Below are positions 33,569 to 43,114 of a DNA stretch of 64,000 nt, in pieces. Under the pieces are notes generated by a model. The model was given only the letters and a program-made list of their open reading frames with translations, was not told where the DNA came from and did not search any database. Each line of letters begins with the position of its first letter. The first letter of the stretch is position 1. The stretch spans positions 62,001 to 126,000 of the forward strand of contig NZ_SJEE01000007.1 in assembly GCF_006937785.1 (NCBI RefSeq). The letters are read 5' to 3'. The translations under genes were made by a program, and so were the position numbers. Origin of the DNA: Pseudanabaena sp. UWO311. GTDB taxonomy: Bacteria; Cyanobacteriota; Cyanobacteriia; Pseudanabaenales; Pseudanabaenaceae.

Positions 33569-34678
33569 TTATTCAAAAAGAGAAAGTGCTGAACAAGCGC
33601 CACATTTTGCGCATCCTGCTTTGATATCGGCTGAAGACATATGCGATCGCTTTAGTAATGCGCCCACCTGCTCATAAACCGCAAACATAAACTCAGTCGT
33701 CGGTGCAGGATGACTAGCTAATGGTGTGCCGCTAATCGGGACAAAGGGAACTACGAATGGATAAACACCGATGTTGATTAGGCGATCGCAGGTTTCCACC
33801 AGAGTTTCTAAACTATCGCCTAGTCCAGCTAAAAGATAGGTGCTGACCTGTCCCCAACCAAACACTTTCACGGCAGCAGCGAAAGCTTCAAAATAATATT
33901 CAAGGGGGACGCTAGCTTTTCCCGACATGATTTTGGCGCGAACTTTTGGGTCAGCAGCTTCCAGATGCATTCCTAACGTGTCAATACCTGCTGCTTTCAT
34001 GCGTTCAAACCAGATGAAATCATCGGGAGGTTCGCATTGGGCTTGAATCGGAATGTCTACTTTTGCCTTAATCGCTTTGGCGCATTCTGTTAAATAAGCA
34101 GCTCCACGATCGCTAGTATTTGGTGTCCCCGTAGTCATCACCATATTTTTGACACCATCTAGTCGCACCGCAGCTTCCGCAACTTCCGCGAGTTGAGCAG
34201 GCGTTTTCCGAGATATGGTACGCCCTGCTTCAAGAGATTGGCCGATCGCACAGAATTGGCAGGAAGTATCCGTATTGTTGTAGCGCATACAGGTCTGCAA
34301 AACAGTTGTAGCTAGTACATCATGGCTATGCAAGAGGGCGATTTTCCAATAGGGAATCCCATCGCTGGTGGTGAGGTTATAGAAACTAGGTGATTTCGGG
34401 AAAGAAATGGGCGCGATCGCAGTTTTGCCCGATTCCAAGATCATCTCATTAGTTTCGGCATTGATTTCCACAGTGTAAGGAGAACTTGCTGCCGAACTGT
34501 TGAAAACTGGAACCATCACCGTCGTACCATCAATCGCGATCGCCTTGTGATCCGACGGACCAGCACCACCTTTGCGACCATTCGCTCCCATTTGGCGATC
34601 GCTTTCGCGATCATTTTGGCGATCGACTAGTTGCAAACCCTTAGTTTGTAGTTCGGTAATCAGTTGTTGCTTATTCAT
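33569..34678 (-). CDS. nitD: Radical SAM protein of the Nit1 cluster (Sll0785 / MSMEG_0568 family)
   Basis: 369 residues from the ATG at 34678, which overlaps the nitC stop by 8 bases. The cluster cysteines are unusual: [18 protein letters not shown], i.e. C-x9-C-x2-C instead of C-x3-C-x2-C, as in this family. Downstream [20 protein letters not shown] and [15 protein letters not shown] fit a TIM barrel; extra Cys near the C-terminus ([10 protein letters not shown]) may bind another cluster. The reaction is unknown; Nit1C clusters have been linked to growth on cyanide in Pseudomonas. Confidence 0.92.
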   Translation of the reverse strand: MNKQQLITELQTKGLQLVDRQNDRESDRQMGANGRKGGAGPSDHKAIAIDGTTVMVPVFNSSAASSPYTVEINAETNEMILESGKTAIAPISFPKSPSFYNLTTSDGIPYWKIALLHSHDVLATTVLQTCMRYNNTDTSCQFCAIGQSLEAGRTISRKTPAQLAEVAEAAVRLDGVKNMVMTTGTPNTSDRGAAYLTECAKAIKAKVDIPIQAQCEPPDDFIWFERMKAAGIDTLGMHLEAADPKVRAKIMSGKASVPLEYYFEAFAAAVKVFGWGQVSTYLLAGLGDSLETLVETCDRLINIGVYPFVVPFVPISGTPLASHPAPTTEFMFAVYEQVGALLKRSHMSSADIKAGCAKCGACSALSLFE

Positions 34679-35633
34679 TAAGGGTGACGCTCTCATCGAA
34701 ATTTGCGATCTGAAATCCTGAATATGGTTCCGCATTTAAATGAGCTTGGAGCAGGTCTGGACGCGCATAATGTCCAACTGAGTCCATCATGCGTTTCCGC
34801 TTTGTGATCAGCGAGAAATCTAGATCTGCGATCGCCATACCTTCGCCTTCTGTAATTGGTGGACAGAGATGATTGCCCTCTGGCCCAATGATGGCGGTGT
34901 TGCACCCACCACTGAGAGCTTTTTGGAGTTTCTCGTCGGTTGTGATTTGCGCAACTTGATCTGGCGAAAGCCAACCAGTAGCATTTATCACAAAGCATCC
35001 AGACTCCAGCGCGTGATGGCGGATCGTGACTTCAATTTGGTCAGCAAATATTTGTCCAACTAGAGAGCCTGGGAACTGAGCGCAGTGGATCTGCTCATGC
35101 TGAGACATCAATGAAAATCTCGCTAAAGGATTGTAATGTTCCCAACAAGCAAGAGCGCCCACTTTCCCAACCGCAGTATCCACTACCTTCAAACCTGCGC
35201 CATCTCCCTGTCCCCATACCATCCGCTCATGATAGGTCGGCGTGATTTTACGGCGCTTCAATAATAGTGAGCCATCCGCATCGAAAATCAATTGGGCGTT
35301 ATAGAGAGAACCTCCGTCCCGCTCATTTACACCCAATACGACAACGATGCCATGCGACCGCGCTGCTTGACTAACCGCATCCGTCACAGGACTAGGAACC
35401 ACCACAGCTTCGTCATAAAGTCGCATATGCTCTTTTCCCATCATTACAGGTGGCTGCACGAAGGAAAAGTAGGGATAGTAGGGAACGAAGGTCTCAGGGA
35501 AAACGACTATCTGAGCGCCTTCTTTAGCAGCGTTTGCGATCGCTTGCAAGACCTTCTCAGTCGTGCCATCGCGACTAAACAGCACAGGACTGATTTGGAC
35601 AGCGGCAGCTCTAACTTTGCGTGAGTAATCCAC
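34671..35633 (-). CDS. nitC: Nitrilase of the Nit6803 family
   Basis: 320 residues. The Glu-Lys-Cys triad is visible: [13 protein letters not shown] (Glu near 47), [16 protein letters not shown] (Lys near 130) and [15 protein letters not shown] (Cys near 164). Hydrolyses nitriles to acids and ammonia; the Synechocystis homologue Nit6803 accepts several aliphatic and aromatic nitriles. It ends with an 8-base overlap with nitD and starts 14 bases after nitB. Confidence 0.93.
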   Translation of the reverse strand: MDYSRKVRAAAVQISPVLFSRDGTTEKVLQAIANAAKEGAQIVVFPETFVPYYPYFSFVQPPVMMGKEHMRLYDEAVVVPSPVTDAVSQAARSHGIVVVLGVNERDGGSLYNAQLIFDADGSLLLKRRKITPTYHERMVWGQGDGAGLKVVDTAVGKVGALACWEHYNPLARFSLMSQHEQIHCAQFPGSLVGQIFADQIEVTIRHHALESGCFVINATGWLSPDQVAQITTDEKLQKALSGGCNTAIIGPEGNHLCPPITEGEGMAIADLDFSLITKRKRMMDSVGHYARPDLLQAHLNAEPYSGFQIANFDESVTLNE

Positions 35634-35647
35634 GATTTATCTAGTTC

Positions 35648-36130
35648 CTAGAGAGTCCAAGTATCAAGAATGAAAGCATTATCTTTGCGATGTAAAAGAA
35701 TGATATCCAATACATCCAGAGGACTAATCGGACGAATACCAGGAATTAGCGAAGGTTCGCCATGTCCATAGAGAGCTTGCAATGCAAAGCGACAAGCATA
35801 GACTTTGCCACCTTCAGACATGAACTTAGTGATTTGATCGTTGAAATTCTGATGTCCTGGAAAAGCTGCGTCGCCTAGTTTGGGGAAACCGCGCTGTACA
35901 CCCAGAGTTACCCCAGGGCCATAAAGCAAAATTGACGTTTCAAAACCTTTGCGAAGTAAGCGTGTTGCTTGCAAGAGGTTCACAAAACCGATTGAACCTT
36001 CAAAAGCTACTGTATGGAATGTGACTAGGGCTTTCTCCCCTGGTTCAGCTTTGACATCTTCAAATACTTTCTCTTCATAGTTCACAAAGAAATCGCCAGT
36101 CTGATGGGCAGGAGTAGTTACTTCAGGCAT
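35648..36130 (-). CDS. nitB: Nitrogen-starvation response protein (Sll0783 / MSMEG_0572 family)
   Basis: 160 residues. [42 protein letters not shown] with [22 protein letters not shown] resembles a DsrE-like fold. Synechocystis sll0783 is strongly induced under nitrogen starvation in an NtcA-dependent way and is needed for normal polyhydroxybutyrate accumulation. First gene of the nitB-C-D-E-F transcript, behind an NtcA-type promoter. Confidence 0.92.
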   Translation of the reverse strand: MPEVTTPAHQTGDFFVNYEEKVFEDVKAEPGEKALVTFHTVAFEGSIGFVNLLQATRLLRKGFETSILLYGPGVTLGVQRGFPKLGDAAFPGHQNFNDQITKFMSEGGKVYACRFALQALYGHGEPSLIPGIRPISPLDVLDIILLHRKDNAFILDTWTL

Positions 36131-36195
36131 TATTGTTCCTCAACGTAATATTTAAATTAGAAAATCTCAAAAAGCTAAAAGCTGAACTTGAAGCC

Positions 36196-36238
36196 AGATT
36201 AGTTGTTAGACAAGGTTCTATTTTGTATCTCTAGCTAC
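36196..36238 (-). promoter_or_regulatory. NtcA-activated promoter of nitB
   Basis: A perfect NtcA box, GTA-N8-TAC (36225-36238), is followed leftward after 23 bases by TAATCT (36201-36196), which matches the -10 element TAN3T. This is the standard class of NtcA-activated promoter. The predicted start point lies about 60 bases before the nitB ATG. TATCGATA (36259-36266) lies 20 bases further upstream. Confidence 0.8.
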
Positions 36239-36311
36239 GAAAAAGAGAACTCTATCTTTATCGATAGGAAGGCGATCGCTTTCTTTGAGAAATTATCAAA
36301 ATGCGATCACT

Positions 36312-36333
36312 TACCTATCGATTTCGATAGGTA
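36312..36333 (-). terminator. 10-2-10 perfect palindrome after nitH
   Basis: TACCTATCGA, TT, TCGATAGGTA directly follows the nitH stop. No clear T run follows, so it may be a terminator or a binding site; it shares the CTATCGA core with the elements upstream of both nit promoters. Confidence 0.5.
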
Positions 36334-36334
36334 G

Positions 36335-37615
36335 TCATGAACCGAGCAAAAACTCGTTTACTACAGTCCAATCGCTCACATGGGAAACCTTGCGTCTCGC
36401 CATGATGTAATCAGCGAGATAAGTTGCATCTCTAGCAACTCCAGAGAATCTGCCCGAACCCCATGTATAGAGCCAAGGTAATCCTAAAAAGTACAGCCCT
36501 TTGATATCCGTGACACCGCGATCGTGACAGGGGTAACCCTTGCCATCAAATACGGGAATCTCGATCCAACTGAAATCCGATTGAAAGCCTGTACACCAGA
36601 TCACGGTTGTAATATTCGCCTCAGCCAAATCTAGATCGGGAATATCCATTGCTGGTTGCCAGACGGGTTGATAGGGAGGCTCAAGGGGTGCGTCAAGATT
36701 ATTTTTAGCAATAAAATTATCAATCGTTTTCTTAATACTCTCGGAAACTGCATCAGCACCATCAAGATTTTGCTTGAGGTCATTGAAAAATTCCAATTTA
36801 TTGCTAGCAATATTTTTTAATCTGCCATGCAATTGCATTCCTTCTAAAGCAAAGCGCCGCAAATCAATTTCTCGCCCACCATCACGCCCTGTGAGATAGT
36901 GGTTAGCTTTGCTCCGTACCTTCTCTTTTTGGGGATGCTGATCAATCGATAGGTCATAATATCCCATTAAATCAAGCCATTCCACTGCATCCTTACCGCG
37001 ATAACGACGGGGCGATCGCGGCGCACTACCGACACATAGATGCACTTTTCGCCCTGCCAGATGTAAATCTTCGGCAATTTGGCAGCCCGATTGACCAGTA
37101 CCAATCACCAAAACAGCGCCATCGGGAAGAGATTCAGGATTTTTGTACTTTGAAGAATGAACCTGCAAAATATGGTCTGGCAAGCGCTCCGAGATTTTAG
37201 GAATCTTAGGCTGATGGTATGCACCTGCGGCTACGACAACCTGATCGGCAGTGTAATCACCAATGCTCGTAGCCACTTCAAAGATACCGCGATCGCCTCG
37301 GCGCAAATTTAGCACTTCCACGCCTTCCTGAATCGGGGGATTAAAGGAGCGAGCGTAATTTTCGATATAGGCAACGATTTCATCTTTTTTGATAAAACCT
37401 TCTGGTTCATTACCTTTATAGGGATATCCAGGAAGTTGACATTGCCAATTGGGAGTTACCAAGCAAAAGGAATCCCAACGCTGCGATCGCCATGCATTCG
37501 CAATTTGATTTTTCTCAAAAACTATATGGTCTAAGTCTCTTTCCTTTAAGCAATAGCTCATGGATAGACCCGCCTGACCACCGCCAACAATTACAACGGG
37601 ATAGTGATTTGTCAT
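36335..37615 (-). CDS. nitH: Flavin-dependent oxidoreductase of the Nit1 cluster (MSMEG_0569 / Slr0801 family)
   Basis: 426 residues of the flavin monooxygenase class. An FAD-binding Rossmann motif at the N-terminus (VVIVGGGQAGLSMSYCL), a second nucleotide-binding motif VLVIGTGQSGCQIAEDL near 165, and the C-terminal TDIKGLYFLGLPWLYTWGSG. Likely oxidises an organic substrate with NADPH and O2; the substrate is unknown. It has its own NtcA-type promoter and ends 200 bases before nitB, so the cluster is read as two units under the same regulator. Confidence 0.9.
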   Translation of the reverse strand: MTNHYPVVIVGGGQAGLSMSYCLKERDLDHIVFEKNQIANAWRSQRWDSFCLVTPNWQCQLPGYPYKGNEPEGFIKKDEIVAYIENYARSFNPPIQEGVEVLNLRRGDRGIFEVATSIGDYTADQVVVAAGAYHQPKIPKISERLPDHILQVHSSKYKNPESLPDGAVLVIGTGQSGCQIAEDLHLAGRKVHLCVGSAPRSPRRYRGKDAVEWLDLMGYYDLSIDQHPQKEKVRSKANHYLTGRDGGREIDLRRFALEGMQLHGRLKNIASNKLEFFNDLKQNLDGADAVSESIKKTIDNFIAKNNLDAPLEPPYQPVWQPAMDIPDLDLAEANITTVIWCTGFQSDFSWIEIPVFDGKGYPCHDRGVTDIKGLYFLGLPWLYTWGSGRFSGVARDATYLADYIMARRKVSHVSDWTVVNEFLLGS

Positions 37616-37650
37616 TGGCTAACTTCTTAATCATTGCTTAGAATGATTTG

Positions 37651-37693
37651 AGATTAAGTGCTAGTCAAACTGTGATTTTGTATTCCTAACTAC
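37651..37693 (-). promoter_or_regulatory. NtcA-activated promoter of nitH
   Basis: A perfect GTA-N8-TAC box at 37680-37693, then 23 bases, then TAATCT (37656-37651), the same spacing and -10 as at nitB. A TATCGATA box lies at 37708-37715. The predicted start point is about 29 bases before the ATG. Confidence 0.8.
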
Positions 37694-37961
37694 GGAACCT
37701 CTAAGTCTATCGATAACGTTAGTGATAGAAAATAGATCCATGATTCTGATGCGATCGCAAATTAAATTTCTACCTAAATCAATAGCTCACCTTACGTAGA
37801 TAGAATTCCTGCGATAGCCGATGTTTGGGGCTGGCACAGGGGCGCAGCCCCTACAAAACATGAATCTTCAGGTAGGGGCAATCCCCCCGTGGTTGCCCTG
37901 CTTTGCTATCAACAAGAGGTTCATCATCTGCGTTCTGCGTAACATCAGTCAATAGTTTGTA

Positions 37962-38014
37962 AAAACCGTAAGAGTAGAGGTAGCGCGAAGCGCTACCTCT
38001 ACTCTTACGGTTTT
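37962..38014. repeat. Long perfect palindrome, apex GC-GAA-GC
   Basis: 25-bp perfect arms 37962-37986 and 37990-38014 around GAA. It is 95 bases upstream of the next start and 345 bases from nitH, between divergent genes, so it is not at any gene end. Confidence 0.85.
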
Positions 38015-38108
38015 ATAGGGGCGCAAAGCGCTCTTTCTAGTTTTATTCGCGAGAGTATGCCCAAACAGGCTAGGATACAAATACATCAAGTTAATCAGGA
38101 ATTTAACA

Positions 38109-38414
38109 ATGGTAGAACGTCCTATCAAAAAAGCAGATCGTCAGCTAAACCCCGAAACCAACGAAACCACTCCTAGCGTTAGACAGTCTGACGACTCCGA
38201 CAAAAGGCGTTCTTCTGGCCGTGATGGTCGTGATGGTGGTAAAGGCAAGAGAGATAAAAGAGGCGGAAGGGACGAAGAAGTCAAAGCTCCCGTAAATCTC
38301 GCTTTGGTTAGAGGCCCTAAGCCAACCAAACCACAACCAGTCGTGGAAGAAGTTATTGCTGAAGTAGCTGAAGCGTCTGAAGAAAGCGCAACCGAAGAAA
38401 CAACCGAAGCATAA
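38109..38414 (+). CDS. Small highly charged protein, function unknown
   Basis: 101 residues, low complexity: a basic/Gly-rich part (SSGRDGRDGGKGKRDKRGG), a short conserved-looking core KAPVNLALVRGPKPTKPQP, and an acidic tail (VVEEVIAEVAEASEESATEE). No known domain; likely disordered. The APVNLALVRGPKP core suggests a real conserved family. A hairpin follows the stop, which supports a real transcription unit. Confidence 0.6.
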   Translation: MVERPIKKADRQLNPETNETTPSVRQSDDSDKRRSSGRDGRDGGKGKRDKRGGRDEEVKAPVNLALVRGPKPTKPQPVVEEVIAEVAEASEESATEETTEA

Positions 38415-38458
38415 ATCAAAACTATAAAAGGCATCGCGATGCGCTGGCTTTTATAGAA

Positions 38459-38493
38459 AAATAAAAAGCGGCGTGATGCGCCGCTTTTTATTT
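38459..38493 (-). terminator. Bidirectional hairpin between convergent genes
   Basis: 15-bp perfect arms 38459-38473 and 38479-38493 with loop TGATG; AT-rich base and GCGGCG tip. The TAA of the leftward permease gene (38488-38490) is in the right arm. A second, weaker hairpin (CTATAAAAG / CTTTTATAG) lies at 38422-38456 just after the small charged gene. Confidence 0.75.
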
Positions 38494-39327
38494 GCCTGTG
38501 AGTAAGCCTTGACTGGGGCTAAAAACTAAAGTCAGTAAAAATAAGATCAGCACTGCTAAAACGATCGCAGGGCCCGAAGGCAAATTCAAATAGTAACTGG
38601 CATATAAACCGATCGCACTTGCCGTAACCCCTAAACCCGCACCCACAAAAATCATCTGATGCAATTCCTTTACTAATAAATAGGCGGTAATCGCGGGACC
38701 AACTAATAGCGATACCACCAACACCACGCCCATCGTTTGCATACTGGCAATAATCGTCAAAGTTACTCCCGACATTAATCCCAAATAGATCAGATTAACG
38801 GGCAGTCCCAAAGCCTGTGCCCCAATCCGATCAAAGGTATAAAACAATAATTGCTTATAAAACATAGCGATCGCAGCCAGCACGATCACGGTAATTATTC
38901 CTGCTCGAATCGTATCAGTCTGGGAAACGCTAAGAATATCGCCAAACAAAAAGCCATGCAGATCAATCTTGATTTTCAGCAATGAAATCAACAAAATGCC
39001 GATCGCAAAAAAGCTCGAAGAAGTCAGCGCCATCGCCGCATCAACCTTAACGCGAGTCTGCGATCGCAACCATGCAATCAAAAACGCACTCCCAATCCCC
39101 GATATAAATGCGCCGATCGCCACATCAATTTTATAAAAAAAGGCGATCGCCATCCCTGGCATGACGGTATGCGTCATCACATCGCCTAGTAACGCCATTC
39201 GCTGCACGATCAAAAAGCAGCCGATCGCAGGACAAATAATTCCTGCTAAGCCACCTGCAATTAAGGCATTTCGCATGAATTCCAACGCTAGCGGCTCAGT
39301 GATCCATTGCCAGATTTGATTAGTCAT
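38488..39327 (-). CDS. Metal-ion ABC transporter permease (ZnuB/MntB family)
   Basis: 279 residues with about eight membrane helices of the ABC-3 family: FMRNALIAGGLAGIICPAIGCFLIVQRMALLGDVMTHTVMPGMA, DILSVSQTD, MQTMGVVLVVSLLVGPAITAYLL. It would carry Zn2+ or Mn2+ into the cell. No ATPase or binding-protein gene is adjacent; the next gene upstream is an unknown membrane protein 7 bases away. Which metal cannot be judged from the sequence. Confidence 0.88.
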   Translation of the reverse strand: MTNQIWQWITEPLALEFMRNALIAGGLAGIICPAIGCFLIVQRMALLGDVMTHTVMPGMAIAFFYKIDVAIGAFISGIGSAFLIAWLRSQTRVKVDAAMALTSSSFFAIGILLISLLKIKIDLHGFLFGDILSVSQTDTIRAGIITVIVLAAIAMFYKQLLFYTFDRIGAQALGLPVNLIYLGLMSGVTLTIIASMQTMGVVLVVSLLVGPAITAYLLVKELHQMIFVGAGLGVTASAIGLYASYYLNLPSGPAIVLAVLILFLLTLVFSPSQGLLTGK

Positions 39328-39334
39328 AAATTAA

Positions 39335-39853
39335 TTAATCTTTTACCGATCCAAAAGCGGCGATCCATTTGTGCTGAATGGCGGTTTCGAGAATACTTTG
39401 CACGATCGCTAACCATACAATATTTTCGAGTAACAAGATGGCGATCGCTAAAGCCATTTGGATTAAGGGCAACAGCGTTAGTGCAGGTAAATCGCGATCA
39501 ATTGTGGCAAAACTACGGATGCAAGCAAAAGCTAAAATCGCCCCCGATTTGAGATGTGAGTTGCGATCGCGGCGCACGATGTAGCGATAGGTGACTGCAA
39601 ACAAAAAACCTGAAAAACCAATCATGCCTAGCTTCATTAGCAAAGTGAAGGGATTGCCAAGCTCAAAACTGCTGATTAGTTGCACAGTCAGATGAACAGT
39701 CAGAAAATTCTGCAAAAAATGATGTGATAGCGCGATCGCAAAAAATGCGAACACACTAGTGATCGCGCCGAGAAAACCTGCTTTAAAAGATTCGATGCGA
39801 TCGGCTACGGATAGATGATCTGATGCGATCGCAATAGGATGAGAAGATTGCAC
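39335..39853 (-). CDS. Conserved membrane protein, function unknown
   Basis: 172 residues. Four predicted membrane helices (about 28-50, 72-95, 105-120, 126-150) and the loop YRYIVRRDRNSHLKSGAILAF that looks conserved. It starts upstream of, and probably is co-transcribed with, the metal permease gene. It could be an accessory of that transporter, but no motif supports this. Confidence 0.65.
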   Translation of the reverse strand: MQSSHPIAIASDHLSVADRIESFKAGFLGAITSVFAFFAIALSHHFLQNFLTVHLTVQLISSFELGNPFTLLMKLGMIGFSGFLFAVTYRYIVRRDRNSHLKSGAILAFACIRSFATIDRDLPALTLLPLIQMALAIAILLLENIVWLAIVQSILETAIQHKWIAAFGSVKD

Positions 39854-39954
39854 GCTCGTTAACTATATTTTAGGGCTACAGCAATCCTACATGAGTATTG
39901 AGCTAAGGAGTTTTAGCAAATGTATAATTACTCGGTAAGTTCAAAGGTGATGTT

Positions 39955-42900
39955 ATGGCTTCACGGATTTACTCACTTACGTTTATTTTAGTGTCTGGAC
40001 TCATGGGCATAGGTTTGCCGCCTGACTTGCTTTTATTGACTTCCCAAGCACAGATGACGCAGGATTCCAAATTATCAGCAGATCAACTGATCCAATTAGC
40101 AAATCAACAGCTTTCCCAAAAACAATACCGTGAAGCAATCCAATCATACAAAGCTGCATTAGAAATCTACCAAACTGCGAACAATCTCTACGGTGAAGGA
40201 TTTTCGCAGCTTAGTCTGGGCTATATCTATAGCAATTTGGGAGAGTATCAAAAAGCGATTGATGCTTATTTGCAATCCTTAGCAATCTTTAAGCAAATCG
40301 ACAATCGTAATGGGGAAGGATATTCACTCCTTGGACTGGGTAATGCCTACAACGGTTTAGGACAGTACCAACCAGCGATCGATTATTATCAAAAATCCGT
40401 AGTCATTTCCAAGCAAATCGGCGATCGCGCTAGTGAGGGGAAATCATTTGGTAGTCTCGGAATTCTGTATGGCAGACTAGGAAAGTATCAGCAAGCAATA
40501 GAATCTTCTCAGCAAGCCTTAGAGATCTTTAAACAACTTGGCGATCTCAACAGCGAAAAGGCTTCGTTGATAAGTCTTGGTTTTGTATATAACAGCCTCG
40601 GTGAACATCAAAAAGCCATAGACTACTACCAACAAGCTTTAGTAATCATTAAACAAATTGGCGATCGCTTTGGAGAAGGAGATGCGTTTATTGGGTTGGG
40701 CATTGCCTACATCAGTATCGGACAGTATCAGCAAGCGATCGCCGCTTTTCAGCAAAGTTTAGAATTTAGCAAGCAAATCCGCGATCGCAATAATGAAAGT
40801 ACTTCGCTCAATGGACTAGGCAATGCGCACAACAGGCTAGGACAGTATCAAAAAGCCATAGATTACTACCAGCAAGCTTTAGTAATCTTTAAACAAACTA
40901 GCAATCTTAATGGCGAAGGATCTACCCTTGGTAATCTTGGCACTACATTCTCCAGTCTGGGCGAGTACCAAAAAGCCATAGATTACCATCAACAATCCTT
41001 GGCAATATTTAGACAAATCAGCGATCGCCTTAGCGAAGGAAAATCGCTCTCTAATCTGGGGCTTACCTCTAACAATATAGGACAGTATCAGAAAGCGATT
41101 GATTACTATCAGCAAGCCTTAGCACTTGCCAAACAAAGTGGCGATCGTAGCGGAGAAGGAGCTTCACTACTTGGTTTAGGGCTTACCTCTAACAATATAG
41201 GACAGTATCAGAAAGCAATTGATTACTATCAGCAAGCTTTAGCAATCCTTAAACAAATTGGCGATCGCAATGGTGAAGGCAAATCACTTGGCGGTTTGGG
41301 AAATGGATACTACAGGATAGGAAAGTATCAGAATGCAATCGATTTCTACCAGCAGTCTTTAGCCATCTCCAAGCAAATCGGCGATCGTAACGGAGAAGGA
41401 TATTCATTGATCGGTTTGGGGCTTACATATAACGATCTAGGACAGTATCAAAATGCAATCGAGTCTTACCAGCAAGCTTTAGTAATCGCCAAACAAATCG
41501 GTGATCGTGATGGTGAAGGGATTATCCTCAATAATTTGGGATTGTCATTTTATGGACTAAATTTTCCCGATCTCGCAATTTTATCTTATAAACAATCTGT
41601 CAATGTGCGTGAATCCATTCGTAAAGATATTCGTGGACTCAGCCAAGAAGAACGGAAATCTTATTTAGGTCGAGTTGGATTTACCTATCGGATACTTGCT
41701 GGGCTACTACTCAATCAAGGTCGTGTGATCGAGGCGATCCAAGTTCTTGACTTGCTCAAAGTCCAAGAACTGGAAGACTATCTCAAAAATATCAAAGGGA
41801 ATGATCGAACATCGCAAGGGATTAGAATGCTGGAACCAGAAAAAATGATTATTGCTCAGCTTTCAGGCATTAGCAAAGATCAAATACCCGAACTTAATCG
41901 CCAGCTTGCCAATCAGATTCAACAACTTCCGAAATCAGAGCTTAATAAAGTTCCCGATTATCTCAAGCAAATTCCTCAAGGAACAGTCCTTTTCTATCCT
42001 CTAATTCTTAGCGATCGCTTAGAGTTAATTCTCTTCTCTGCGAATGCAATTCCCATCAGCCGCACTGTGAAAATCTCTCAAGAGAAGCTAGAAAGGTTAA
42101 TTGTTGATTTCAGGAGCGGACTCCTTGATGCTGGCTCCGAGGATGTCAAAGAACCTGCTCAAGAACTCTACAATTTACTAATTAAACCCATTGAGACAGA
42201 ACTCACCCAAGCAAAAGCTGAAACGATCCTCTATGCACCTGATGGAAGACTGCGCTATATCCCCTTAGCGTCGCTGTATGATGGCAAACAATGGCTAATT
42301 GAGAAATATCGCATCAGCAATCTAATTGCCTATATTCTCTCTGATTTTTCGCCGCGCTCCAAATCTCAGCCTAGTATCCTTGCAGGAGCATTTGGCGGTA
42401 AAGTGGGTGAGCGAAAATTTGGACAAATTGCTTTGCCTGCAACGATTAAAGAAGTACAATCAATTGCTGATTCCTTTAATAATTCAGTTGCTTTAACCGA
42501 AGAAAATTTTAGTCGCCAAGCGATCGAATCAAAATTCAAAAATCACAATATTCTTCACCTCGCCACTCATGCTGAGTTTAATACTGGTACACCAGAAAAT
42601 TCCTTCATCATTTTTGGTAATGGCGACAAAATTCGACTCAACGAAATTACCAATTGGCAAATTCCAAATCTAGATTTGATTGTGTTAAGTGCTTGCCAAA
42701 CTGGAGTCGGCAAACTTGGGGATGGGGTAGAAATTTTAGGCTTTGGATACCAAGTCCAAAAAGCAGGTGCAAAAAATGCGATCGCCTCTCTCTGGTCAGT
42801 AAATGACGAGGGAACTCAAGCATTAATGGAAGCTTTTTATCGCGAACTCAAAAAAGTTGATGTCACAACCACTGAAGCTTTACATAGAGCGCAAGTTACT

Positions 42901-42972
42901 CTTATCAAATCACCAAAGTATAACCATCCTAATTATTGGTCAGCATTTTTGGCGATCGGTAATGGGCTTTAA
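39955..42972 (+). CDS. Exported TPR-CHAT protease-like protein
   Basis: 1005 residues. Signal peptide (about 1-33, ending SQAQ). Thirteen TPR units (about 45-550), most 40 residues long with the core YQKAIDYYQQAL. C-terminal CHAT domain (about 690-1005), a caspase-like peptidase with the catalytic pair His in HNILHLATHAEF (near 868) and Cys in DLIVLSACQTGVGKLGDG (near 908), so it looks active. TPR-CHAT proteins are numerous in cyanobacteria; in defence systems CHAT proteases are activated by a sensor. It ends 140 bases before a trypsin-like protease gene on the same strand. Confidence 0.9.
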   Translation: MASRIYSLTFILVSGLMGIGLPPDLLLLTSQAQMTQDSKLSADQLIQLANQQLSQKQYREAIQSYKAALEIYQTANNLYGEGFSQLSLGYIYSNLGEYQKAIDAYLQSLAIFKQIDNRNGEGYSLLGLGNAYNGLGQYQPAIDYYQKSVVISKQIGDRASEGKSFGSLGILYGRLGKYQQAIESSQQALEIFKQLGDLNSEKASLISLGFVYNSLGEHQKAIDYYQQALVIIKQIGDRFGEGDAFIGLGIAYISIGQYQQAIAAFQQSLEFSKQIRDRNNESTSLNGLGNAHNRLGQYQKAIDYYQQALVIFKQTSNLNGEGSTLGNLGTTFSSLGEYQKAIDYHQQSLAIFRQISDRLSEGKSLSNLGLTSNNIGQYQKAIDYYQQALALAKQSGDRSGEGASLLGLGLTSNNIGQYQKAIDYYQQALAILKQIGDRNGEGKSLGGLGNGYYRIGKYQNAIDFYQQSLAISKQIGDRNGEGYSLIGLGLTYNDLGQYQNAIESYQQALVIAKQIGDRDGEGIILNNLGLSFYGLNFPDLAILSYKQSVNVRESIRKDIRGLSQEERKSYLGRVGFTYRILAGLLLNQGRVIEAIQVLDLLKVQELEDYLKNIKGNDRTSQGIRMLEPEKMIIAQLSGISKDQIPELNRQLANQIQQLPKSELNKVPDYLKQIPQGTVLFYPLILSDRLELILFSANAIPISRTVKISQEKLERLIVDFRSGLLDAGSEDVKEPAQELYNLLIKPIETELTQAKAETILYAPDGRLRYIPLASLYDGKQWLIEKYRISNLIAYILSDFSPRSKSQPSILAGAFGGKVGERKFGQIALPATIKEVQSIADSFNNSVALTEENFSRQAIESKFKNHNILHLATHAEFNTGTPENSFIIFGNGDKIRLNEITNWQIPNLDLIVLSACQTGVGKLGDGVEILGFGYQVQKAGAKNAIASLWSVNDEGTQALMEAFYRELKKVDVTTTEALHRAQVTLIKSPKYNHPNYWSAFLAIGNGL

Positions 42973-42975
42973 TTA

Positions 42976-43024
42976 AATGGTTTATAAGAGTGTGCTCCTT
43001 TGGGGCAAACTCTCATAAACCATT
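42976..43024 (+). terminator. Palindrome with TTT apex after the CHAT gene
   Basis: Outer arms 42976-42991 and 43009-43024 (AATGGTTTATAAGAGT and complement, one mismatch), inner TGCTCC-TTT-GGGGCA with one T-G pair. It begins 4 bases after the stop. Likely terminator. Confidence 0.65.
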
Positions 43025-43114
43025 ATTGTTGCAAATTCCGTAACCACCATAGGGATCATTTACTTTTGATCTAACCTAGTAAAAGCTAACCTTAGATGCT
43101 GAGGAAATAAGTCT

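Larger units (their letters stand above)
37616..38108. other. 493-base spacer with promoter and repeats
   Basis: Apart from the nitH promoter (37651-37693) this spacer holds a GC-rich repeat at about 37835-37900 (AGGGGCGCAGCCCCT and AGGTAGGGGCAATCC), the palindrome 37962-38014 and a short GGGGCGCAAAGCGCT stretch after it. The promoter of the next gene must lie near 38050. No gene is recognisable. Confidence 0.55.

Noticed and set aside
40000-41600. 120-base periodic repeats resembling an array
   Set aside because: The period is 40 codons in frame and encodes TPR units; not a CRISPR array.
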